NCBI RefSeq assembly: GCF_030272615.1
Contig: NC_081412.1
Coordinates: 38,380,911-38,444,910 of the forward strand
DNA length: 64,000 nucleotides
Origin: Cryptomeria japonica
Lineage: Eukaryota > Streptophyta > Pinopsida > Cupressales > Cupressaceae
Direction: 5' to 3'
Shown: in pieces, positions 37,285 through 46,602 of the stretch
Layout of the letters: every line of letters begins with the position of its first letter
Position numbering within the stretch: position 1 is the stretch's first letter
Translations under genes and position numbers: made by a program
The notes under the pieces: generated by a model
What the model was told of the DNA's origin: nothing
Databases searched by the model: none
The model's input: only the letters and a program-made list of their open reading frames with translations

Positions 37285-37658
37285 TGTTGGATTAATTAGG
37301 ATATATTTATATATTTTTTTATTAATTAGGCACTTTGTTAATTTTTCACTTTAGCTAAACTTAGGGTTTTTTTGTTATCTAGAGTTTTATTTTCTAGTGT
37401 GAGTACTAGATGTAGTTGAGCTTAATTCATCTCCCATATTGAATTGTTTTAGTTCTCCTAATTTTAACATTAGGGTTTCATTCATCCTTTATAAGGATTC
37501 ATTCATTCATTGTAATTGTATCTCCAATATTGTTTGTGCAATGATACATAATTTTTTGCTTGTCATAGAGCATATCATCTTTTTTTATCTCTTTTGTGTG
37601 ATAGGTATTTTGCTTGCAGATGATTCTTGGCTCCTGCATTTGATCATCAACTTCTACA
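37285..37658 (+). repeat. Copia LTR related to the 2.9-kb element
   Basis: 374 bp, TGTTGGATTAATTAGG to CAACTTCTACA. It matches the element-strand sequence of the 24305-24680 LTR in order: AATTAGGCACTTTG, ACTTAGGGTTTTTTT, GGGTTTCATTCATCC, AAGGATTCATTCATTC and GATGATTCTTGGCTC. The next bases, TTGTATTATTTTC, only weakly resemble the primer-binding site, so it is probably the 3' LTR of the RT-bearing fragment at 36481. The stretch 36861-37284 between them holds no further clear domain. Confidence 0.75.
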
Positions 37659-38714
37659 TTGTATTATTTTCATTGCATCACTCACTTTTGAAGAGGGGAT
37701 TTTTCCCATGTGATTTTTCTCCTTTTCTTTGTTTAGAGAGACCTCATTGGTTTGAGTTGCATTGCTTTTCATTGGTTTGTACATGAGTACATAATCAAGC
37801 CTAGTTGTTGGGACTCATTCATGCATGCATTCATATTATCTCTTTAGCTTATCCCTAAGTTAATCTTAAGTTAATCATATATTTCGCTACGAAGCATAGT
37901 TTAATTTTTGAATTTGAGAAAAGTGGAGGAGTCAAAGATTCTTACATGGTCCATAATTCTCAAACTATAATAAAAATTACAAAATCCAAATTCCACATAC
38001 AATAATTGCATTCATTCTATTAGTGACATGGAGCATTTAGATAAAATAGAACAAATACAAAAGCACACAAAGGCACAATCTAAATATATATTTTTTTTAA
38101 GAACATAGCATACTTATATTTTTTGAATACAAAAATGAACTTCGCTAATCAAATTCAAATTGGAATCCTACCAAATGGAAACACTAGAAATCCCACTCAA
38201 ACAAGGATAGGTTCAAGAACACGAACTAAAAACCTTAATACATCATGTCCACAAGCTTAAATAGAATTAGTTTTCTAGATCGGGAAAATATTTATACAAT
38301 TAAATAAATTCTTGCGTATGAACCATGTGTTGGTCACATCATGGATATCGTTACAACTGATTCTGCATGGAGAATGTATCATTTTGTTTCCCATGTGCCT
38401 ATTACATGAATACTACCTGTAGAGTAAAAAATCCCAAATCCATATACAATTGTACCTACACTTTTGTAGCCACTTTAGTCTTTGTTCGCCTAGCATCTAA
38501 GTAAACTCATTTTAGCCCTTGCATCACCCTTTTACCTCTTAGGATGTTTAGGACACCTTTTTAGTGGCTACCTTTTAGTGTTTCTTTTGTGTTAGCCACA
38601 TGTTTCTCTTGTCACCCATAATTTCTTAATGTGATTTCTCTGAACACTAGCACACCACACAAATGTCCACACATTGCAAAAATGTCTCACAACATCTTAA
38701 TTATCATATCTCAG
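37659..38714. other. Unassigned sequence; ends in target-site CTCAG
   Basis: No gene or repeat family recognised. The last five bases (38710-38714, CTCAG) are the left copy of the target duplication of the next element. Sequence at 46603 onward continues this interrupted host DNA. Confidence 0.5.
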
Positions 38715-38892
38715 TGTAGCGTCCTAAAATTGTGACACTTGCAATTTCGACTGCATTTCGGTCTTCACGATGGCGACGCAACACGCAACCTGAATGGAGA
38801 CCCCGAAACCTGATTATGACACTGAAAACTGCATTCTCTTGCACCCTGGCCTGAACCTCCTTTGCACCCTGCTGTCCCGGGAGGTGGGACCA

Positions 38893-38985
38893 GAGCGCCC
38901 AGCGCCCTGGTCCTTCAGGACCAGGGCACCCAGCACCCTGGTCCCCCAGGACCATGGCGCCCAACGCCTTGGTCCCTGGGTCCTA
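38893..38985. repeat. GC-rich palindromic tandem motif in U3
   Basis: About three units of roughly 31 bp carrying AGCGCCCTGGTCC followed by a near-perfect inverted copy GGACCAGGGCG. The first stem is 38903-38913 paired with 38918-38928 across TTCA, with one mismatch here and none in the 3' LTR (45531-45541 with 45546-45556). It lies about 130-200 bp upstream of the TATA box, so it is upstream-promoter sequence in the 5' LTR. Confidence 0.85.
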
Positions 38986-39098
38986 TTTTGGGCCTGGTCT
39001 CTTTTGGACTTCGGGTCTTTATGTTTGCAAATTGGAAAATTAACTTTCCTAGTCGGCCTAAGGTCGGGAAAATCAGTCTATCAGCCCTAAATGACAAG

Positions 39099-39108
39099 TA
39101 TATAAACT
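39099..39108 (+). promoter_or_regulatory. LTR TATA box
   Basis: GTATATAAAC, the only strong TATA-like site in this LTR; the same site in the 3' LTR is at 45726-45735. Confidence 0.55.
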
Positions 39109-39977
39109 ACATTTGCCTCTCCCATTTGGGTAAGAAGGACATATGTGTACAAAGCGTGGAAACTCTACTCAAGCATTCAAGCATTCAAGTATTCCTTCAA
39201 GCAATTGATCATTTCAAGTCTCCATTCAAGGCTAAGTCTTGCATTCAAGACAAGGATTCAACCATTGAAGAGGAGATCACTTACAACATACAACATACAA
39301 CATCTATACCTTCGCACATAAGGATACAAACATCCTTACAACAAGGTATTAGTACTTGTTTTACATTATAGACATTTACATTTACAGCGCTTGCTCATTT
39401 CTTGGTCAATTCCAAAACTGGGGTTTGACCTAAAGGCAAACCCCTAATCCCTAACCCGCCAATCATCTTCGCTTTTTGGTGTGTAGGTTGCAGGTACGCG
39501 GCTGAAATTGAAGATCTGGAATCCTTGTGCAGAGACGAACAGATCCCCCTTCGTTTCACAGATTTTTCGGAGGACCGTGGCGCTCGGGCGCCATCGTCCC
39601 GACAACTTTTGCTCAAATTTGCAGGACAGTGCCATATCGACATTTTACTGCTAATTCTAGGTCCGCAGCTTCATCCTATATCCCTATCTCAGTTTATAAA
39701 CGAATCTTTGTCACTTTCTATGCATGCTTAGCTTAATTCTCCTATGCACATTCTTTACAAAAGAGGGTAGCCTTGCTTTCTTAACCCTTGAAACACATTC
39801 AACATCCAATCTTGCATTGTGTGGGATTGGATCTTGTGGGTTTCAACCCCTCTTTTGAATGTAAAGTCTCTCCCCTAAGTGAAAACCATCAACCCTAGTG
39901 AATCTCCCTTCTCTCTCCTTGGAGTTGGAAGAGGGGAGAGCAACTAGGGTTCGATCGCGATTTTCCGCTTTACATTT

Positions 39978-39990
39978 TGGTGAACCCGAC
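39978..39990 (+). other. Candidate primer-binding site of the Gag-only element
   Basis: TGGTGAACCCGAC begins three bases after the LTR. Position and leading TGG (complement of a tRNA CCA end) fit; I do not assign the tRNA. Confidence 0.6.
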
Positions 39991-40374
39991 ATGAACATCC
40001 TTTCTGATTATTCATAGTTAGATTTGAAAATTAGATTCCTTGATTACATTTCCATGTTTGATCTTTTGCATAATTTTAGAGGTTAATTGCATAAAAACCC
40101 TAAATTTTCTTTTTAAGTAATTAAACTTGTGAAATGTTTAATTGTTAATGCTTGTTTCAGATCTGCCCTTCTATTACAAATTTTCAATTCATATTTGTGC
40201 TTTAATTTTGAAAATTAAGTGGTTAAGTGTCAAAACCCTAATCTTTGAAACCCTCTTGATTCAACCTTTGTCCGACAATTTCACTGATCAAAACATCTCC
40301 AAATCAGCTGTAACTTTGGATTCCGCAATAAAATCACAATATCTTTCATCCCTGAAAATTTGGAAAAAAGTTGC

Positions 40375-40433
40375 GAGGACCGTGTGCACTCCGAGCGCCA
40401 TCGTCCCCGACATTTTTTCCAAAATTTCGGGAG
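40375..40433. repeat. GC-rich leader motif, copy 1
   Basis: GGACCGTGTGCACTCCGAGC, then GCCATCGTCCCCGACATTT. The GGACxGTG...CGxTCCC ends can pair. It stands out against an AT-rich background and matches 40998-41055 and the LTR copy at 39571. Confidence 0.8.
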
Positions 40434-40997
40434 CGAGATCTTACTGTATTTTCCTGCTAAAATCCAGAATTTTGGTTGATTTTATCAATTTTAACACCTT
40501 CAAAATTACAGTCAAAGTTGGTCTTGTGATTGCTTGGATTAAGGCTTCTAAACATTCAAAAATCATCGAAATTGAAATTTTGAGTCAAAATTGTGTTCTT
40601 ACTGTCCTAAATCTGAAAAGTGTGTTAGCATTCATTCGAAATTTCAGTGCTTTATTCAAATTTTTGCAATTTGTGACTTTTGAAATTAAGTGCTTAATTA
40701 CAACAACTTTAATTTCCGCTTTCAAAATTGAATTTTGTGTGAAATTGAGTCAATTTTTAAATTTCAAAATTTGCATTGCTCTTGACATTCCCTCTAAAAT
40801 CATAAAATTCAAAATTTCAGTTTCCTTCTCTTTTTCAAAATTCAAATTTTGCATTTTTTGACAATCTTGGTAGGGTTCAATTTCGAGATTGCAACTTTAA
40901 TTTGGCCTATCCACAGATCGTAAAATCACTCAATTGTTTCAGATTAGCTCTAAAATCATCATAACTTTCATCCCTGCGAATTTCGAAAAAAGTTGCT

Positions 40998-41055
40998 GGG
41001 ACCGTGTGCACTCCGAAGCACCGCGGTCCCTGACATTTTTTCTGAAATTTCGGGA
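40998..41055. repeat. GC-rich leader motif, copy 2
   Basis: GGGACCGTGTGCACTCCGAA, then GCACCGCGGTCCCTGACATT. The outer GGGACCG and CGGTCCC are perfectly complementary, so a hairpin of at least seven pairs is possible about 100 bases upstream of the Gag ATG. Confidence 0.8.
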
Positions 41056-41155
41056 GATTGTCCTGATTGTATTTAATAGCTTAAATCAGAAGATTGGCTG
41101 ATTTTACTGAAAATTGCTACCTCTAAATTCAAAACTTTCTCTCTCTCTCTAGTGC

Positions 41156-43990
41156 ATGAGTTTTACAACAATAAGCCCTACTTACACTATTCCCGTTAGA
41201 CGAAGCAGTAGAATTAAGTCTTTCCGAGGTTTAACTACTGAGGAGATGGAACCTAATTTGAATAGCCTTTTTAACGAGGACATGGGTAGTTCCTCTAATC
41301 CTCCTAATGATGAAGAAGCTCTCCATGAGGTTTCTGAAGAACAACGTTCGAAATTGGATAACCAATTTGACGATTTTCGACAATGGATGTCTCAAGAATA
41401 CCCTGATAGTCAAGCTCTTCCTTTAATTGAGGGTCTAAAACGTATGCTTCAAAGTGATAAGAATGGAATTGATATTTTGCATGGTATTGCACACATTGTG
41501 GATTCGAATGTGATGCCTATGAAGAGTTGTGCTAAAAATTTGGGTTATACACAACCTCCTACTCAAGTCAATCATTCTATTCCTTTGATGACTTCTATTG
41601 CTAGCGTACCTACCTTTACATCAAACATAATGGCTACTTCTACACAAGACATTCCTCCTGTGATCACCAGTCATGGGGGCAACCCTTCTTCTTCAATTAA
41701 CCCTCTTCCTTCATTTAATCCGACTTCTTCATTCATTCCTTCAATGAGTGTCCCTATTATATCTCCACAAATGAACATGACGCAAGGGGGCAATTCGTTT
41801 AACCATTACATTCCTCCTTGTAGTGTTCCTCCTGTCCAATCATCTCCTATGACTAATTATCATAGAGTCCCACCACCTTACTCTCTACCTTCTTTTAATA
41901 ACATAACACCTCCATCACAATCTAACACATCCAATATGAATTCTTTGACTGAAGCGACCATTAACAATCTTGCACAAACTATCTCTTCTTTACAGCAACA
42001 AATTGCCTCTATGAATCAATCTAAGTTTAGTGTGCCCACATTTGATGTTGCGAGCCCACTTTCTCTTGACATTGTTCGAGCTATCCCTCCTAAACATGTT
42101 GAAATCCCGCATTTGGAGCTTTATAATGGTAAGGGTGATCCTCTAACACATGTTAAGACTTTTCAAACAATATGTACTGATTTTGCTTATGACCAAAGGT
42201 TGCTTGCAAAACTGTTCACTAGAACATTAAGAGACAAAGCCCTACAATGGTATTGCTCGTTGCCTTCTTATTCTATTACTTCTTTTGAACAACTTGCAAA
42301 TGCTTTCATTCAACAATTTCAAAACAATATAAGTCCTAAAGTTACTTTAATTGATTTAATGCATTGTAAACAAGGTGTTAAAGAAAAAGTGACTGATTTA
42401 ATTGGTAGATATAAGCATTTGTATGCTCAAATTTCTTTTCCAGTGCCTGACAATGATATTCAAAGAATCTTTATTTCTAATTTACAAAAAGATATTCGAG
42501 GCAAACTTCTGTTTTCTGAGTTTACTTCTTTCCAACAGTTGTGTGCCACTCTTCACAATTATCAACTGACTGTGAGTCAAATGGAACAATCACATCCTAT
42601 GGCTCCGAGTGATAAGGGTGATAGCAGTCAACAACCATGTGGGAAGTTTAAACCGAACAGAGATTCCATCAAATTCAATGAAAACATCATCAACAACAAT
42701 GTGAATGCAGCATCAGGTGTGCCTCCTATTTCTAAATTTTTCAAGAAAGAAAGAAAGTATACTCCTTTGAATGAATCATTGCATAGTATTATGAATAAGT
42801 TATTGGAACAAAATGTGCTTACTCTTCCTCCTATAAGACAAATTGATCTTGCAAAGATTACTTCACCTTATTTTGATAACAAAGCTTTTTGTCAATTTCA
42901 TCGTCAGCCTGGGCATGATACTGAAAAATGTTTTGCTTTAAAAGGTAAAATTCAAGATTTGATTGATAATAATACTATCTCTATTTCTGGAGTGAATGAT
43001 AAAGGCAATACATCTGTAGCTCCTCCTAACCAAAATCTTCAGATTTTTACTGATCCATTACCTTCTCATACTTCTCATACCTCTAATGCAATTGAGGCTA
43101 ATGATTCCTCTCTCTCATTTGATGGTCTTGTGTCTATGACTCCGAATGTGATTAACTTTGTAGAGCAGCAAGAAAACCCTAAAGAACCTTCCATCACATT
43201 TGATTCCAGTGAAACCATTAGGGCACCTGATGGTCCTTTATACATAGTTGCAAAAGTCAAGAATACACCTTGCCATGGAGTGCTTATTGATCCTTCGTGC
43301 ATGATTAATGTTATTACTGAAGAATTTCTTTTTACTTTGCAATTGAATCAAGTGATATATGACAAAACAGATGTGATTGTGAAATTATTTGATGCATTTT
43401 CTTCTCCTACAATTGGTTCTATTACATTGCCTATTGAGGTCCATAACAAATCCCTTGATGTGAACTTTGCTATTATTCCATCTTCCGAACAATTTCGTGT
43501 GAAGCTTGGCCATCCTTGGCTATCTTCCATGAAAGCTATTGCTTCTCCTATTCACAAGTGTTTGAAATTTCCCCATAATGGTGGAGTTGTTACTGTCAAT
43601 CATAGTCTCTTTAAACCAGCTAAAAGAACTTCTAGCGTTCCTATTGATTACTTTTGGCCTAAACAATTCCAATCTCTTCCTCCGCGAAGTGATCATCTTT
43701 TCAAATCTTATCAAAAGTGGAAAACAGATATGATCCTATCTCTAAGTGAACCTAGAACACCCAAACTTGACATTCCTATCATTCTTGAGAAGGAAGTTCT
43801 TCCTTTGAAAGATAAAACTAATGTCTTTCCTCAAGAAGATTCCCAACCCATCCCTATGGATGTGACTGTGCCTATGCCTAATAAACCTTCTAAAAGTAGA
43901 CCTATACCTCCTCGTCATGATGGACTTGGTCTCCTTCCTAAACCGCATATTCCTCCCTTATATGGAGCTGTTCCTCCTCCTTCTTTTTAA
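41156..43990 (+). CDS. gag: Gag and protease-like polyprotein of the Gag-only element
   Basis: An intact 944-codon frame from the ATG at 41156, the first ATG after the leader. Residues 1-130 are charged and mixed. Residues 130-260 are rich in Pro, Ser, Thr and Asn. A short coiled-coil-like stretch lies at about 264-285 (LAQTISSLQQQIASMN). The retrotransposon Gag core spans about 315-480 (LYNGKGDPLTHVKTF to LCATLHNYQLTVSQ). RKYTPLNESL is at about 535. A zinc-finger-like CQFHRQPGHDTEKC is at 579-592, a C-x2-H-x4-H-x4-C pattern as in other plant Ty3 Gags. A retropepsin-like fold follows at about 680-820, with VLIDPSCMINV (residues 709-719). The catalytic Asp 712 is followed by Pro-Ser instead of Thr/Ser-Gly, so activity is doubtful. 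LGHPW and KFPHNG match the protease of element 1. The product would form particles in the cytoplasm. Confidence 0.9.
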   Translation: MSFTTISPTYTIPVRRSSRIKSFRGLTTEEMEPNLNSLFNEDMGSSSNPPNDEEALHEVSEEQRSKLDNQFDDFRQWMSQEYPDSQALPLIEGLKRMLQSDKNGIDILHGIAHIVDSNVMPMKSCAKNLGYTQPPTQVNHSIPLMTSIASVPTFTSNIMATSTQDIPPVITSHGGNPSSSINPLPSFNPTSSFIPSMSVPIISPQMNMTQGGNSFNHYIPPCSVPPVQSSPMTNYHRVPPPYSLPSFNNITPPSQSNTSNMNSLTEATINNLAQTISSLQQQIASMNQSKFSVPTFDVASPLSLDIVRAIPPKHVEIPHLELYNGKGDPLTHVKTFQTICTDFAYDQRLLAKLFTRTLRDKALQWYCSLPSYSITSFEQLANAFIQQFQNNISPKVTLIDLMHCKQGVKEKVTDLIGRYKHLYAQISFPVPDNDIQRIFISNLQKDIRGKLLFSEFTSFQQLCATLHNYQLTVSQMEQSHPMAPSDKGDSSQQPCGKFKPNRDSIKFNENIINNNVNAASGVPPISKFFKKERKYTPLNESLHSIMNKLLEQNVLTLPPIRQIDLAKITSPYFDNKAFCQFHRQPGHDTEKCFALKGKIQDLIDNNTISISGVNDKGNTSVAPPNQNLQIFTDPLPSHTSHTSNAIEANDSSLSFDGLVSMTPNVINFVEQQENPKEPSITFDSSETIRAPDGPLYIVAKVKNTPCHGVLIDPSCMINVITEEFLFTLQLNQVIYDKTDVIVKLFDAFSSPTIGSITLPIEVHNKSLDVNFAIIPSSEQFRVKLGHPWLSSMKAIASPIHKCLKFPHNGGVVTVNHSLFKPAKRTSSVPIDYFWPKQFQSLPPRSDHLFKSYQKWKTDMILSLSEPRTPKLDIPIILEKEVLPLKDKTNVFPQEDSQPIPMDVTVPMPNKPSKSRPIPPRHDGLGLLPKPHIPPLYGAVPPPSF

Positions 43991-44599
43991 AGAGAGAAGA
44001 GACCTTCTTCTTCTCCTATTATTCAACCTAAGAGACCACAACCTAAACACCCAAGTGATAAGGATGAGAACATTCCTCCTCCTCAATCTTCGCAACTTCC
44101 TACTAAGACTAGATGAAATCGTTCTGCACGTGAACGCCGACGAAAGCGTCGTCTTAGAGCTCAAGCAGCTGCTTCTCAAACTTTGCAATCCCCAAAAACA
44201 CCTTCAACAGGCATTATTCCATTTTCTCCTCAGCCGACGATTGAGCCTAAATCTCCTAAACATAAGATGCATGATGGTCTTGATCCTGTGCGAGTTAAAG
44301 ATCCTATTTTTATAAATCTTGATGATGATATAGATGAAAATGTTATTCATGATGAAAATGCTTCTCCTGTTCATTCTGATGAACTTGTTGATATTGATAA
44401 CCATCTATCTAACGAATTTTCTAAAGCACTTATCCTAGCTCCTAGACAAGAATACCGTGGCTTGGGATATGAACATAGCCCTTGTTTGGATCTTGTGATA
44501 GCTCCATCTGCTGTGTTGGATGTTCCTCCTCTAGCGTGTTCCCTACCTTCCCGAAATATTGATCAGCAAGATCGGGGGGTAGATGATGTGCTAGACTAG
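43991..44599 (+). pseudogene. In-frame downstream extension of the Gag/protease frame
   Basis: After the TAA at 43988-43990 the same frame stays open except for a TGA at 44114-44116, ending at a TAG at 44597. The first part is Pro-rich. Just after the TGA is a very basic stretch, SARERRRKRRLRAQAAA. The remainder is acidic (NLDDDIDENV). The composition is protein-like and matches no RT, so it is either the former C-terminus cut off by mutation or sequence reached by rare readthrough. No Shine-type or frameshift signal is evident. Confidence 0.55.
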
Positions 44600-45342
44600 T
44601 TTCATTAGCATAACAGATTCTCTCCCCCTCTCTTTTGTTACTTCTTCTATCTGTTATTCTCATTCTTCTATTTGTTGTCCTTAGTGTTGTCTACTTGAGG
44701 ATGATGCAAAACATTGAGATCTCTTTTGGTCTCTCTCATGTTGACTCAAAAGACACATGTGTTCCCTTCTTCTAGGTGACCTTCCTTGATTGGGGAATGA
44801 AGAACAATTATGCATACATACATATGATATACATGAATTATCATACAACATACTGACCTCGAGGAAAGCGAAGTCACCTCGTGCTTTGTGTTTTGTGTCT
44901 ATTATCCTTGGGTTTATCTCACACTTGGGGGCTAAATCCTTGCGATAATGTGCTCCTTTTCCTTTCTCATTTCTTATATGTATCACTACCTTAAAGCAAT
45001 CACCCCCAGTGAGGCATGTGCGATCGCTTTAACGTAGGGGGGCATACATCCCGTCCATATCTTTTCAAGATACTTGAAAATTTCTTGACAAATTTAGCTT
45101 TGCCTTGAAAATTTTCGATATCTTTCTTGCATGACTCATAGTGAGGGAACCTTACTACTGACAGTCATGGTTCTCCCTCGTGATCTTCCCTTTTACTTTG
45201 TCAATCGAAGTCGTAAGATCCTTAGTCCACCGGGGGCTTGGTGTATCTTGCCTCCTTGACGTGGTGAAAGTCTTTCAATGTTGTTTCCTTATACTTTATC
45301 GGAAGTATGAGCATACATACTCCCGCTAAAGTGGGGGCTAAA
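44600..45342 (+). other. 3' untranslated region and polypurine tract of the Gag-only element
   Basis: Non-coding. AAAGTGGGGGCTAAA (45328-45342) abuts the 3' LTR and is the likely polypurine tract. Near 44990-45035, TTAAAGCAATCAC and a downstream GCGATCGCTTTAA are partly complementary and could form a stem. Confidence 0.65.
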
Positions 45343-46602
45343 TGTAGAGTCCTAAAATTGCAACAGTTACAATTTCGACTGCATTTCGGTCTTCATGATG
45401 GCGACGCAACACGCAACCTGAATGGAGACCCCGAAACCTGATTATGACACTGAAAACTGCATTCTCTTGCACCCTGGCCTAAACCTCCTTTGCACCCTGT
45501 TGTCCCGGGAGGTGGGACCAGAGCGCCCAGCGCCCTGGTCCTTCAGGACCAGGGCGCCCAGCGCCCTGGTCCCCCAGGACCATGGCGCCTAGCGCCCTGG
45601 TCCCTGGGTCCTATTTTGGGCCCAGTTTCTTTTGGACTTTGGGTCTTTATGTTTGCAAATTGGAAAATTAACTTTCCTGGTCGGCCTAAGGTCGGGAAAA
45701 TCAGTCTATCAGCCCTAAATGACAAGTATATAAACTACATTTGCCTCTCCCATTTGGGTAAGAAGGACATATGTGTACAAAGCGTGGAAACTATACTCAA
45801 GCATTCAAGCATTCAAGTATTCCTTCAAGCAATTGATCATTTCAAGTCTCCATTCAAGGCTAAGTGTTGCATTCAAGACAAGGATTCAACCATTGAAGAG
45901 GAGATCACTTACAACATACAACATACAACATCTATACCTTCGCACATAAGGATACAAACATCCTTACAACAAGGTATTAGTACTTGTTTTACATTACAGA
46001 CATTTACATTTACAGCACTTGCTCATTTCTTGGTTAATTCCAAAACCGGGGTTTGACCTAAAGGCAAACCCCTAATCCCTAACCCCCCAATCGTCTTCAC
46101 TTTTCGGTGTGTAGGTTGCAGGTACGCGGCTGAAATTGAAGATCTGGAATCCTTGTGCAGAGACGAATAGATCCCCCTTCGTTTCGCGGATTTTTCGGAG
46201 GACCGTGGCGCTCGGGCGCCATCGTCCCGGCAACTTTTGCTCAAATTTGTAGGACAGCGCCGTATCGACATTTTACTACTAATTCCAGCTCCGCAGCTTC
46301 ATCCTATATCCCTATCTCAGTTTATAAACGAATCTTTGTCACTTTCTATGCATGCTTAGCTTAATTCTCCTATGCACATTCTTTACAAAAGAGGGTAGCC
46401 TTGCTTTCTTAACCCTTGAAACACATTCAGCATCCAATCTTGCATTGTGTGGGATTGGATCTTGTGGGTTTCAACCCCTCTTTTGAATGTAAAGTCTCTC
46501 CCCTAAGTGAAAACCATCAACCCTAGTGAATCTCCCTTCTCTCTCCTTGGAGTTGGAAGAGGGGAGAGCAACTAGGGTTCGATCGCGATTTTCCGCTTTA
46601 CA
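45343..46602 (+). repeat. 3' LTR of the Gag-only element
   Basis: 1,260 bp, TGTAGAGTCCTAAAATTG to CCGCTTTACA, collinear with 38715-39974 without net length change. The U3 hairpin is perfect here. Followed by CTCAG, the right target duplication. Confidence 0.93.

Larger units (their letters stand above)
38715..39974 (+). repeat. 5' LTR of the Gag-only element
   Basis: TGTAGCGTCCTAAAATTG to CCGCTTTACA, 1,260 bp. It contains GC-rich hairpins in U3 (38893-38985), a TATA box at 39099 and one copy of the GC-rich leader motif at 39571-39625. Open frames in it (such as 38862-39371) cross these parts and are not genes. Confidence 0.93.
39975..41155 (+). other. Untranslated leader with two copies of a 190-bp repeat
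   Basis: Two related blocks (about 40295-40500 and 40915-41125) share CTTTCATCCCTG, GAAAAAAGTTGC, GGACCGTGTGCACTCCGA and GACATTTTTTC, then ATTTCGGGAG. A third, shorter relative is in each LTR (39571-39625 and 46199-46253). A long frame at 40148-40861 has a Phe/Ile/Lys-biased translation and overlaps the first repeat; I consider it accidental. The rest is AT-rich. Confidence 0.7.
38715..46602 (+). mobile_element. Complete Gag-only (TR-GAG-like) gypsy-type LTR retrotransposon
   Basis: 7,888 bp with two 1,260-bp LTRs (TG...CA) and a perfect 5-bp target duplication, CTCAG at 38710-38714 and 46603-46607. Order: 5' LTR, primer-binding site candidate, 1.15-kb leader, 944-codon Gag/protease ORF, a 0.6-kb in-frame extension broken by stops, 0.74-kb 3' region, polypurine tract and 3' LTR. 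My hand alignment gives about 39 mismatches between LTRs (about 3%), mostly transitions, making it the youngest datable insertion here. No RT, RNase H or integrase motif exists between the LTRs. It must use another element's enzymes, as described for plant TR-GAG elements. Confidence 0.9.

Noticed and set aside
38862-39371. 169-codon open frame (and its 188-codon counterpart at 45490-46056) rich in Gly and Pro
   Set aside because: Both lie wholly inside LTRs, translate palindromic GC-rich U3 repeats and cross the TATA box.
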